Assembly: GCF_937616625.2 (NCBI RefSeq)
Contig: NC_065574.1
Span: 8,434,501 to 8,498,500 of the forward strand
Direction: 5' to 3'
Length of the DNA: 64,000 nucleotides
Source of the DNA: Mercurialis annua
Lineage: Eukaryota; Streptophyta; Magnoliopsida; Malpighiales; Euphorbiaceae
The translations under genes and the position numbers were made by a program. Of the stretch, positions 35,733-46,634 are shown one piece after another (positions within the stretch are counted from its first letter, which is position 1; each line of letters begins with the position of its first letter). Below the pieces are notes generated by a model. That model ran no database searches. It worked only from the letters and a program-made list of their open reading frames with translations, and was not told where the DNA came from.

Positions 35733-38700
35733 ATGGCGACTGGAAGACCGAAAAATTACATGTAAGTAATCGACTTTTATTACCCTCGTTTGGATATGGT
35801 CAGGTTGATTTAAACTTTAGGGTTTGTGGCATTGGGCAGTTTTAATTACTTTTATCGATTCCTTTAGGGTTTAATTTTGCAAATTGTGTTATTTTGGATA
35901 GTTAGGGTTCTTTTCAGTTTTGATTTCAAAATTAGGGTTTCTGGTGTTAGGCATTTGAAAATAGGTGCTTCGATTCTTTTAGGGTTTCTTTTTGCAATTG
36001 GGGTTTGATTTGCAAGTTGGGTTATTATTTTAATATTAGGGTTTCTGGTGTTAGGCATTTTAAAATTAGGGTTTTTTCAGTTTTGATTTTCAAATTAGGT
36101 TTTTTGGTTTCTACTTAGAATTTCTGGTGTTTGGCATTTTAAAATTAGGGTTTCTGGTGTTAGGCATTTTAAAATTAGGGGTTCTTTTTTCAGTTTTGAT
36201 TTTCAAATTAGTTTTCTGGTTTCTAGTTATGCTGCCATGGTGTTAGGCATTTTATAATTAGGGTTTCTGGTTTGAATTTCACTCTGCAGTTATTTTCAAT
36301 TAACAGTAACACATTGTAGCAGGTTTTTCTAGTTAGAATGTTCTGAAATTAGTGTTGTAGTGTTTAGTGCTCAGATTATGGTGTGCCTTGTATGCTAATT
36401 AGATGTTCTGTTATTTAGTGCTCATATTATGATGTTCTGAAATTGGATTGCTATTGTTGTGAAACTGGATTTCTATTTGCGCTATTTTGTAGGTCTTAAG
36501 TTGAAATTGGATGGGTATTTTTGTGAAATTGGATTGCTATGTTTGCTATTTGGTAGGTCTTTAGTTGAAATTGCATTGTTTTTGTTTGTGAAATTGGATT
36601 GCTATATTTGCTATTTGGTAGGTCTTAAATTGAAATTTATTGGTATGTTTGCTTTGACTGACAACATTACCATAATGCGATGTTAATATTGTCGACTGTT
36701 TATATTTCAGAGCTTCCGTGGAAGTATGGGTTGATGTTGATATGACTGATACAGTACCAGTTAAGTGGAAAGAAAACAGCGGTCAGTACGTGCAACCGTC
36801 ATGGTACTGTAATGAAGGATTAACCTTTAGTGGCATAGTTGGCAGGGTTAAAAGTATGGGGTTTGCAGTTAGCAGAATTGGTGTTTTTAAACCAACCCGA
36901 GAGTATAAATCAAGAGGGGAATGGGACGTGTTAACAATGTTGAACAACGATGATGATGTCAAAGAATTTTGGATCGCAGCTCAAAACGTCGGGTTTGCAA
37001 AAATGTTCATAGAGTGTAAAGCTCAGCCAACTCAAAAGCCTGTACTAGAAACAGAAGGAGATTTGGAGTCTGGGAATGCAAGTTTAGAGGAACTTATAAA
37101 TTTGGAGGATGATGCATATGCGGAGGAATATGCGGATATAGAAGATGCAAATTTGGAGGATGAGCCAATTGTGCAGGCCTATGTGGAGGATGATGCCCCT
37201 GGGGAAGATGGAAGTTTGGAGAATGAGTCTACTATGCAGGCTGAAACTAATATTGAGGATGACATGAGGTACATGGCTGACAGCGAACAAGGAACTGATG
37301 ACGACGCCGACGAAGTTAATGGTGGAAATGAGTCTGACGAAGAGTGTATTACTGCTAGGGAGAGCAATCGTACTTTTCGCACCTTGGCCGTAGATTCAAT
37401 ATATGGCTTAGGTTTAGATGACATGTTAGCTGCCCCCGGCGGTGTTTTTAATGATGACAGTGTAGTGAATGAAGATACAATTAATGGAAATGCTGAAACA
37501 TTTGGGAGTGATTATGCAGACAGTGATGACGGGTTAGTCACTCCATCAAGTAGCGATGAGGATGATATGGAGATTAGGGTAAGAAAGAAACCTAAGCGGA
37601 CTTTTTATAATCCCAAGTGCAACCACGAGGAACTGAAATTTAAGGTCGGGATGCGTTTTACGACAAGAGATCAATTGAGGAATGCTATTCAGCAGTGGGC
37701 AGTATTGAACGGACACAATGTGGGCTGGACTAGGAGTTCTCGTACTAGGGTAGAGGCTGTTTGTAGTGGAGATTGCCCTTGGACCCTATACGCATCCAAA
37801 CTCGGAGGTGAGAAGACCTTTTGGATTAGACGAGTATCGAAAGAGCATACTTGTCCTAGGTCCATGACGAATAGGCAAGCTTCAGCTGACTGGGTTGCAA
37901 AGGAGTTCATTCAGAAGTTTCGTAGGAACCCAATGTATGTCGCGAGTGAAATGATGCTTGATGTGAAGGAGAAGTACAACAGCCTTATTGTTTCGCGATC
38001 GACTTGTTACAGAGCTAGGGATTTAGCTTTGCTGATTATTCGGGGGTCCATCGAAACCCATTATGCATTGTTTAGATCATATGATGCTGAGCTGAAGAGG
38101 GTTGATAAGGAGGGTCTGTTTAGGTTTTTTTTCATTCACAATCCAGACACTGGGGCTCCAATATTTCAGAGGTATTACGTTGGTTTTTCGGGGCTAAAGA
38201 AGGGTTTTAAGAATGGTTGTAGACCTATTCTATGCGTCGACGGATGTTTTTTGAAAACCTTAGTTGTCGGAGCGCTACTCAGTGCGGTTGCACGTGACGG
38301 CAATAATCAGATGTTTCCGGTTGCGTGGGCCATAGTCGAAGCTGAAAACGAAGAAACATGGACTTGGTTTATTGATTACTTGATGGACGATTTGGGCTAC
38401 GACGATGGATTTGGGCTGTCATTTGTCAGTGACCAACAAAAGGTAATGTCTTGGCCTTTATTTCACTTTGTTTTTCATTTCTGTGTTATATTTGTTGTTG
38501 TTTTTGGCATATACTGAATTTAATTTTAATTTGTTACTTTCTTGTGTCCTCAAGTTGCTGTGTTGTTTGAGTAAATTGTTAGTTGGTGCCTTCCTGAGTT
38601 TCTAGATTTATTTTAACAATTTAATACAAAATTAATACTTAAGTGGTTTGTGGAACATAACTTTTAGACTCTTTCGAAATAATTACTTAAGTGGTTTTCC

Positions 38701-41197
38701 CAAAGAGATCAGTTGCATAAAATTGAACATAAGAAAATTGGCATTTTATCAAGAAAAGTTACATTGTTAAGTAGGTAGGATTTAAAAATCACAAGGCAAA
38801 CTATTATAAACCAACAAAATACTGTGGCATGTCTGTAAGTTTCTTCCCCATGCCTTTGTGTTGGACCTGTTGGTCTGTTGGGTCTGTTGGGTCCTTAAAC
38901 TGGACTGCATGAGAAAACACTAATGAGCTATATTTTTAGCATTTTGGTTTCAAACATGGCAATTACTGGCTTTAAATTTCTTCTTTCTGTTCTTTTAAAT
39001 TACAACTAGGTTTTGAATTCTCTCAAGACCTAAGTATATTGAAGTTTTAAAACAAATCATATGTTGGAGTGTCACTGTCTTCCTCTTATTGAGTTGTCAT
39101 CAGGTTGCTGTTTCTATTGTTTATAGATTTTGTGGCTTGTACCTTTCTATATGGCTTTTTGTACCCTTGTAATTTAACCTTGAATATTTCGTACAACTTG
39201 AGTATGCTCAGATTATGTGGCCTCAAATTCAAAATTATGTGATATGCTGAATTGTAAAGATTGCATTGTTTTTTATTTGACAGGGATTAGCAAATGCTAT
39301 TCGGAAACGAGTCCCTTTAGCGGAACACAGAAATTGTGCGCGACATATTTACGCCAATTGGAAGAAGAATCATAGGGGGCCGGAGTTGAAAAGGATTTTC
39401 TGGAATATCGTTACTGCTACGAATGGGCCGGAGTACAAGGCGCATCTGAAATTGCTACAAACAGAAAGTCCACTTGCGCATACTGATTTTTTAAAACAGA
39501 GTCCAACAGTCTTTTGCAAATCATTTGTGAGAACAAGGCCACTTTGTGATGCCATAACTAGTAATCTGGTGGAGACCTTTAATGGATACATTGTCAAGGC
39601 GCGACAATTGCAAGCCATCCATATGCTCGAAGAGATTCGTACTACACTCATGCAACGAATGTACACAAAGAATGACATGATGGTAAAGCACCATGAGGAT
39701 CTGTGTCCTAGAATTAGGCAAAAGGTTGAAAAAAATCAGAAGCTAACAAGGCATTGCAATGTGACAGCTGCAAAGGGGTCTTTTCAAGTTAAGTTTTTTG
39801 AACATCAGTTTGTCGTTGACCTCACTAGAAAAACATGCTCCTGCATTGCATGGCAGTTGACGGGCATACCGTGCTGTCACGCACTCTCTTGCATCAATTT
39901 CATGCGGCACAATGCGGCAGACTATGTCGATGGCTATTACAAAAGAGAAAAGTACTTGAAGGCGTATGAGTTTGCTCTCCAGCCTATTAATGGTCCCAAC
40001 ATGTGGCCTGAAGTTGAAGGGTATCCTATTTTACCGCCTCCATATAGGAAAATGCCGGGGCGACCAAAGAAAAAATGAAAGAGAGATGCCGATGAGGACC
40101 CAAAACGCAGGAGTGGTATGATAATGACTTGCAAGCATTGCCGTAATGAGGGTCACAACATCAGGGGATGTCCCAAAATTGACAAGGATCCAACTCCAAA
40201 GCCACCGAAGGTATGTCATTACATAAGTTGGTTTTTTTTTTTGTAACTGTTGCCCGTTTTATTAATTCTTATGATTGTATTTCATGTTTGTCCTATGAAG
40301 GGTCGAACTGGTAGGCCATTAAAGAAGAATGCTTCTGCTGCCAATACGAAGGAGAAGAGCTCTGCCTCTTCGTCGAAAAGGAAAGGGAAGGCAGCTGACA
40401 CCCAACCTTCTGCCCCTAAAGCTTCCAGAAAGAAATCAAAAAATCCATTAATATCCACTCAAGAGTCTGCAGCAGTTGGGAGCAATAATCAAGCAAGCCA
40501 AAGCAACGAGTCCATTGCTGCCATGGCTATCCAAAAGGCACAGAATGAGAGAGAAGCTCGCCAGGTGACCTTTGAAACACTTCATAATACAAAATTTGAG
40601 ATAATGACTGAATCTGGAAGTATATTGCTGCCATGGTTTTTTCATGATTTTTTTACTTTCTTTTTAATGCAGGTCAGGAAAGGTGTTGGTATGCGAGTAA
40701 TGACTGAATCTGGAAGTATATATACTAGAGTAAGTATACTTTCGTTAGAAATTTATTTAATATATAGGCTGTTTGTAGCATGGTAGTTGGTTTTTTTATT
40801 AGAAATAAGTATTTTGGTTAAGCTTTTCAATTGGATACATTAGAAGTTGTATGATTTCACTTTGTTCGTTTTGAGGTAAACGTCTATTAGGCAGGGGTTT
40901 TTGGTGAGTTTGGGAATAAGTGTTGTAATTTTGCATGGATAAAAGTGACTGCCGTATTCTTCCCACTTGTGATTTTGTGTGCAGTAGTTCCATTGTTTTG
41001 TGATTTTGTGATTTTGACCACATGTTGTTATGTGTTTGCAGTCGGCCTGGAATAGCAAAGTAAACTATGTTTACGGATCCAATGCTACAAGAGATGCTCT
41101 TACAGCTCCTAAGAGAGGTAGAGGAAGGCCCCCCGGAAGCAGTAACAAAAAGAAAGATGCACCAGGTTCAAGTAATAGCACACCGAAGGGAAGCTGA
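35733..41197 (+). CDS. MuDR-type MULE transposase, six exons, one in-frame TGA
   Basis: Exons: 35733-35761, 36711-38442, 39284-40210, 40301-40564, 40673-40729 and 41042-41197. All junctions are GT-AG with phase kept, 1054 codons plus stop. Domains: a PB1-like N-terminal domain (about 13-110), a long acidic linker, the MuDR DNA-binding region (about 320-392), the MULE catalytic domain with D520 (CVDGCF), D584 (VSDQQK) and E684 (NLVETF), and a SWIM zinc finger (about 765-795, CSCIAW...CCHALSC). An in-frame TGA at 40076-40078 (codon 852, GRPKKK-stop-KRDAD) separates these from a CCHC knuckle (CKHCRNEGHNIRGC), a Ser/Lys-rich tail and an AT-hook (RGRGRPPG, about 1028). Catalytic residues are intact. 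The product may be an 851-residue protein, or the TGA may have disabled the gene. The fourth donor is one of several options. Confidence 0.85.
35810..36265 (+). repeat. Telo-box-rich repeats in transposase intron 1
   Basis: The phrase TTAGGGTTTCTGGTGTTAGGC followed by ATTTTAAAATTAGGG recurs four to five times with changes. Each unit contains TTAGGGTTT, the complement of the plant telo-box AAACCCTAA. Confidence 0.7.
36435..36650 (+). repeat. About 70-bp tandem repeats in transposase intron 1
   Basis: Three diverged copies of a unit with GTGAAATTGGATTGCTAT, TTTGCTATTTGGTAGGTC and TTGAAATTG lie just before the exon-2 acceptor at 36710. Confidence 0.75.
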
Positions 41198-41681
41198 TCA
41201 ACATTAGTGGATGTCTTTTTGCTTTTGTAAATGCTTGTGAATAAACACTAACAAGCTTTTATGATACTATATTTTTGGGATCACTAACTCATACACACAG
41301 TATGTTAGTGTAAATGCTTGTAATTATATAGAAACAAGCTTCATTTTGTTTAGGTAATGCTTGTATGAACAAGCTACTTTTGGTTTGCACCCATCAATTA
41401 TATATATATATGTTTACAATTGCCTCATCATCTATTTCTTAATGTAGTAGCTTTATTATGTTTTTATTTCATTTATTATGTTTTTATTTCATTTAACAGT
41501 ACCATACAATTGCCTTGTAATAATGTGATAACAAATACTCTATTTAAGCCATGCAGCTCATTATCATTGATACACAAGATGGCAATCAAACCTTGTCTCC
41601 AAAGTGAATACAAAACCGAAAATGTCAAAATAGAGAGAAATGCACCATTCACTTCATTAGTACATATTACACAACAGTAGC

Positions 41682-41912
41682 ACAAGATTGACCAAAAGTC
41701 AATTCACAAAATATTACATATCATCTTCTAAAGCACAAGATTGACCCAAAGTCAATTCACAAAATATTACATATCATATTCTAAAGCACAATATTTTACG
41801 TTGCTAGCACCAAAAAGAGTTAAATACTTTCCTACATACTTCCTACATACTTCCTACATAAACCTACATACTTCCTACATAAACCTACATACTTCCTACA
41901 AACAGCCTACAA
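41682..41912. repeat. Two small tandem arrays between the convergent MULE genes
   Basis: A unit containing AAGTCAATTCACAAAATATT with AGCACAAGATTGACC occurs twice (about 41682-41790). It is followed by CTTCCTACATA and AACCTACATA units repeated about six times (about 41828-41912). Confidence 0.8.
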
Positions 41913-41934
41913 CCTTCTTCGAGCTCCAATGTCA

Positions 41935-42805
41935 TCACCTACACCACATTACTTGCTGATTAAACTGCAAATACATAAAGGACATAAAAAAAATGAATAG
42001 TAGCATTATATTGCAAAACCTGCCGCAACTCTGCGAACCTTCATCATCAGACTTCAACTTCCGATTCTCTTCAATGAGCCTATCTCGATCATCAATGAGC
42101 TTCTCAAACGTTATTGCCGCTCTCTGTTGTGCTTCCCTAATCCTAGCAAGTTGTTCATCTTTCTCTGCAATCAGAATCTCCTGGTTTCGCACTTGCCCAT
42201 TCAGCAATTTGATCTGTTCCAGTAAATAGCCAATCTTCAAGAACAATTCTGCCGAAGGCTCTCCATCATACCATTGGAACGCACCACAATCATCTGTCTA
42301 CACCAGTAAAACCATTATTCAAAATACACACCAATTCCTAGTATACACACACACACACTAATTCCCTAAAATACACAACAATTCCTACTATATACACTTA
42401 CTAATTGCTCAGCATATCAAAAACTTCAACCTAGCTCAACTACAAAACACACTAATCGCTTACAAGTTTGCAAGAAAACATAATACAACCAAATTATACA
42501 CTAATTACTACCAAAACAACGTAACACATCCACAATATCCCTAAATTTGCACTAATTTGGAGAAACCCCAAATTATCCCTAAACTCGCAGAAACCTAATT
42601 AAATTATAAAAAAAAAATCTTGCATTTCACTTACTTTATACTTGGAGCATCTCCAAAACCTCCTTCCAGGGTTCTTTTGCGTCCACGATGTGTAAAGATA
42701 CAGTCTTCCGTGCTTACAGTTACCACGAACTCTGGTAGGAGGCAAATTGAGTAACTCTTCCGTCGCATTTTCCATAACACGCGATGTTTCAGAAATCGAA
42801 GACAT
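41935..42805 (-). CDS. GRF zinc-finger, coiled-coil, tail-anchored protein of the MULE, two exons
   Basis: Exon 1 runs 42805-42635 and exon 2 runs 42297-41935. The donor is AAA-GTAAGT, the acceptor GGTGTAG, phase 0; 177 residues. The start MSSISETSR was preferred over an upstream ATG at 42955, which lies at the edge of the terminal repeat; both are in frame. Residues about 30-68 are a GRF-type zinc finger: CKHGR, then NPGRRFWRCSKYK and, after the intron, DDCGAFQWYD. Residues about 77-142 form a coiled coil, and 152-168 a hydrophobic segment (NIMLLFIFFMSFMYLQF) near the end, as in tail-anchored proteins. Plant genomes hold many GRF/coiled-coil/membrane proteins of this form. Their role in transposition is unknown to me. 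The gene faces the transposase tail to tail, 737 bases apart. Confidence 0.82.
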
Positions 42806-42969
42806 TTCGTCAAGAGAACGGAGGAATCTGCTGCAATGGGTATGAGATAGAAAAGTTAGGGTTTTTTTCTTAACAGTAAAAATTAGGGATTTGAAAGCTT
42901 CAGTGATATTTAAAATGTCGATACTTGGGTTTTGAAGGAGAGAATCAAAACGCATCGTTTAGGGAGTTG

Positions 42970-43232
42970 GGTGGATGATTTGGTCAGGTTGCTTGTGGTT
43001 TAAACCGAGTTCGGTTAGTAAATTAAAATTGGGCCATGTCATCATCAATACGGTGTAGTTTTGGTGATTCATTGCTGACAGGGCTGCCACGCGGAAGGCA
43101 ATTACGGTTTGGTTCGCAGATGGCCGAATTTGGAACGGAGAACCAAAGGTTTGGCCAAATAGGGTGGTTTTAAAAGGTTTGGCTAAATTTGACACAACCC
43201 GTAAAGGTTTGGTACTTTTTGGTGAATTGGCC
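42970..43232 (-). repeat. Right terminal inverted repeat of the MULE
   Basis: Mirror of 35230-35492. It ends GGTGAATTGGCC before the A9 run and lies just upstream of the GRF gene, probably as its promoter. Confidence 0.9.
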
Positions 43233-43472
43233 AAAAAAAAAGAATCCTAACTCACTTCTTTATGTTGGAATTGTAAGTTCAACTAACTTACGTATTACTT
43301 ACGCATCTTATGACATAATATTTATTATTTTTTCATTTTGAAACCTTATATACGAGTAAATATATATTTTAAAAAAAATAAAAAAATTGTCATGTTCCCG
43401 CCGTACCTGTGTCCTATTTTTTTCTAAAATGCCGTTTTCCGTACACGTACCCGTATCGGTGCTTCATAGATG

Positions 43473-44379
43473 ATATTGAATGAACTCCAAAAACTTTATT
43501 CTATGGTCATGCAAAACTGAAATATGTGAAATGTCGTCAATATCATATATACAATCTAAATTAATAACATGTATTTCATTTTTAACATTCATATTAATGC
43601 ATATGATGCAAGCTTTCATAACATTTCTCAGAGTTTCGCGACGCCAAAAACGTATTGGTCCAAACACAACGGCAAATTTCGATAACAATATTCCAAATGC
43701 TCATTTAGTGTCTTTTCTTAGTGATTCATGAGTTGCAGCAAACTGTCTATGTTTACAACTTTTTGAAATGAAATTTTTTTCACAAATGTTGACCATAAAA
43801 AATAGATATCATCGACAACGTAATATCCCATTGAGTACTGATGACCATTAGTTGAACAATATACTGGTGGAGATCGTCCTTTAACAAATTATGAAAATAC
43901 AAAAAATTGATCTAAAATATTTATATCATTATATGATCCCGACAATCCAAAAAATGCATGCCATACCCAAAAATGACATGATGCTATAACTTTAAGAATT
44001 ATAGTCGTTTCACGAACATAACCAACACATATCCCTTTTCAAGCAACTTTATCATATTAAAATATAAATTTTCTTTTTGAAATTTAATATAATACTTTTA
44101 GTATATATAAAGTCATTTAAACTATTTATATATGATTTATTTATTTAATAAAATAAAATTTATATATCGTAATAGCTAGCTATAACAAATTAATTTTCAG
44201 AATTAACGAAAATATTACCAAATTGTTTTTATAAAATGACTTTTAAATAGCAAGAGTTTTGTTTTAAAAATATAATTTAATTATTATTACTAAATACAAT
44301 ATAGTTTTATAATATTAATAATTATACAATCGAATGTCATTTAATATTACCGACTGTTGCGCTAGACAACATTGGAGCG
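43473..44379. other. AT-rich intergenic DNA
   Basis: No gene recognised between the split transposon and the RPC6 promoter block. A short frame of about 80 codons at 43480-43731 has no family features. Confidence 0.35.
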
Positions 44380-44560
44380 GCTGCAACATCCTTTGGTAAT
44401 TCCCCGGCGGCACAAGACAGTTGCCGGTGATTATTTTAGCTACACGGTGCGTTTTGGTCAGTCATTTTTGTAACCCTAACAAATTAACGCCTTCTCCTCT
44501 CCCTCCGCTTCTCCTTTAAAACGGTGCGTTTCTTCTTCCTCTGAATCCGGACTGGTTCGT
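44380..44560 (+). promoter_or_regulatory. RPC6 promoter/leader block shared with LOLITA
   Basis: Contains TTTTAGCTACACGGTGCG, TTTTGGTCAGTCATTT and CTTCCTCTGAATCCGGACTGG, each with a near copy in the LOLITA upstream region (29430-29520 and 30200-30220). An AACCCTAA telo-box lies near 44472, typical of plant housekeeping promoters. An intron in the leader up to the acceptor-like GATGTGCAG near 44880 is possible. Confidence 0.5.
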
Positions 44561-44917
44561 TTTTCTTGCTTCCGATTATAATTGCTGTTAATCTCGTTTT
44601 TTACCGTTGAATAGTTCACTTGTTCTCTCATTACTGTAGGATTAGTTGGAATTTTTAAACTGTAAAAACATTAACCCATTTTGTCCTTGCTAAATTTTAA
44701 GCACAAGGTGTTTGATCATTTGCCTGAAAGAAAAAAATGAATGTTAATTATTTGTTAAGTTTCATCTCAAATAAATAAGCGAATGTCTTTATTTGGGTGT
44801 CGCCATTTTTTTGTTTAAAACTTTTAGCTGCAATAATGCAGAGCTACTTGACTCATATAATTGCTGACTTGATGTGCAGTGTCAAACATATTTATTTGTC
44901 TATTCCTCGGAATCGGA

Positions 44918-45628
44918 ATGAATCGGGCACAGGCAATAAAGCGGAAACAGCCCGAATCAAATTCCCCATCTCAATCTCTGACCGAACATGAGCGTACCCT
45001 CTACAATGTGATAAAGAACAAACAGGATATGGGGATTTGGACACGAGACATGAAACGGGAAACCAATCTTCCGGACAATGTGGTAAATAAGTCACTAAAG
45101 GTGCTTCAGGCCAAGAATTTGATAAAAGAGGTGGTCAACATTCAAAACAAGGGACGGAAACATTTCATGGCAACGGAATTTGAGCCGTCAAAGGAAATAA
45201 CTGGAGGCGAGTGGTACAGTGAAGGGAGCCTTGATACGGAGTTCATATTGCGCTTGAAAGAGATCTGCACTAAGCGAATATTTCAGCTGAAAGTTGCTAC
45301 ATTGGAGGGAGTTACAGACTCGATTAAAAGGAGTGGTATTATCAACATGGACTTAACGAAACAGCAAATTGAAGAAATTGTGAAGGCTTTGGTTTTGGAT
45401 AACGAGCTCGTAGAAGTTAAGAGTAATGGAATGGGGGAGTTTACTTCTATTCCAATTGGACAAGTTTGTTATAAATGCGTTCGTAAGGGAAGCATCAGAG
45501 CAGAACCAAAACCTGGGGCACTAGCTTCCGTTCCTTGTGGGGTTTGTCCAAGAATAAATCAATGCACACCTAATGGTATAATATCTCCACAAACTTGTAT
45601 CTACTATACCAAGTGGTTGGATTTTTGA
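44918..45628 (+). CDS. RPC6: RNA polymerase III subunit RPC6 (RPC34/RPC39 family)
   Basis: An intron-less frame of 236 residues. The start MNRAQAIKRKQP was chosen because the 13 residues before it are hydrophobic and unlike the family. Residues about 20-80 form the first winged helix (LTEHERTLYNVIKNKQDMGI ... LPDNVVNKSLK) and 105-170 the second. The C-terminus has C207-x2-C210-x5-C216-x10-C227, the spacing known for the iron-sulfur cluster of the human and archaeal relatives, and ends in YYTKWLDF. RPC6 belongs to the Pol III-specific trimer that opens promoters of tRNA and 5S genes in the nucleus. The plant protein is shorter than the human one. It stands alone downstream of the MULE cluster. 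Nothing is broken. Confidence 0.9.
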   Translation: MNRAQAIKRKQPESNSPSQSLTEHERTLYNVIKNKQDMGIWTRDMKRETNLPDNVVNKSLKVLQAKNLIKEVVNIQNKGRKHFMATEFEPSKEITGGEWYSEGSLDTEFILRLKEICTKRIFQLKVATLEGVTDSIKRSGIINMDLTKQQIEEIVKALVLDNELVEVKSNGMGEFTSIPIGQVCYKCVRKGSIRAEPKPGALASVPCGVCPRINQCTPNGIISPQTCIYYTKWLDF

Positions 45629-46289
45629 TTTGATTTCTTTTGGTTATAAAACAATGCCATGGTTTTGCATAATGTTATAATACCCCCCCAAAAGTTTCTA
45701 TTTTGATACCAAATGATTGAAGCGTTAGCATGTCTCATGAGTTTTTGTTTTACAGTATATTTTCGATTGGATTGCATGTGATGTAATTATTTCATTGTCA
45801 CTGCTTAGCCTACAGGTTCTATCAACTTATTGCAATACTCTTTGAACGGTGGGGTAATTGTTGCTCTTTGGAGATATAAATCATTCTATTGTTTGATCAT
45901 TAGCTATGTCTATTTGGATCATCTACCATTGGCATTACTTTTATGTTCAAAAAAAAGAAGAAGCCTAAAACGATGTTGTTTTATGTTTATCCAATCAGGT
46001 GGAAATACCTGCAGATTACATGTGTATTGGTTATGAAACAGCATTGGTTGATTTTCTTTTTTGCAACTATTTATGTATTACTCACCAAGTGTATGCTAGG
46101 GTTGTGAACAAGACGAGGCCGAGTTATGCCAAGCTCGGATTCAAGCTCAATCTGATTTATTTAGTCGATATTGAGTTACATGCTGAGTAGCTCAATTCGT
46201 TTATACTCCTAGCATGCAAACATGACCTATTCAATCTTCATTTCTCTTCATGCGAAAACAATTTCAACTTTCAAACTGAAATTGGGCAA

Positions 46290-46630
46290 ATTTGTTGACA
46301 TTATTTGACCCCTGCACTTGTACCCTTTTGCCTATCTAAATCTTAAATTTAACGTCTCCTTTATCGAACTTCTGAATTTGTTAAATAATTCGATTTGACC
46401 CCTGAACTTGATAAATACGTAATCATTGAACCCCTCAGTGTCCAGCTGACACTTGAAACATTTTAGAAGAATTTGTATATAAAGGGGTTCAATGATTACG
46501 TATTTATCAAGTTCGGTGATCAAACCAGATTATTTAATAAATTTAGAGTTTTGATAGGTGAGACATTAAGTTTAGGGGTTAGATGGGTAAAAGGGTATAA
46601 GTTCACGAATCAAACTATAGGGTTTCACAT
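46290..46630. mobile_element. Foldback MITE
   Basis: Left-arm text (TGAACTTGATAAATACGTAATCATTGAACCCC) is mirrored by GGGGTTCAATGATTACG...TTATCAAGTTC. Outer words ACCCTTTTGCC and GGGTAAAAGGGT also mirror. It is non-coding, and open frames in it are by-products of the inverted repeat. Confidence 0.7.
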
Positions 46631-46634
46631 TGGT

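Larger units (their letters stand above)
35230..43232 (+). mobile_element. Complete Mutator-like element (MULE), 8003 bp
   Basis: The left terminal inverted repeat is 35230-35492 and the right is 42970-43232. Each is 263 bases; I noticed a single mismatch (TCA against GCA in the hydrophilic middle). The outer ends read GGCCAATTCACC. Runs of nine A (35221-35229 and 43233-43241) flank the element and fit the 9-bp duplication of Mutator insertion. It carries two convergent genes, a MuDR-type transposase (35733-41197, plus) and a GRF zinc-finger gene (42805-41935, minus), each starting just inside one terminal repeat. This is the layout of maize MuDR, though the second gene is of another family. 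The near-identical repeats point to a recent insertion. Confidence 0.9.
33665..43470. mobile_element. Older inverted-repeat transposon split by the Mutator-like element
   Basis: TCTATGAAGCACCGACAC at the left edge is mirrored at the right by the inverted TCTATGAAGCACCGATAC. Both ends go on with GC-rich words around TACCCGTA/GTACCCGATAC. Without the 8-kb insertion (35230-43232) the element would be about 1.8 kb. A TATA-like TATATAAAG near 34058 followed by a CT-rich leader and TTCCGTTCGTC repeats suggests a promoter, but I see no transposase. No target duplication was recognised, so class is open. Confidence 0.5.
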
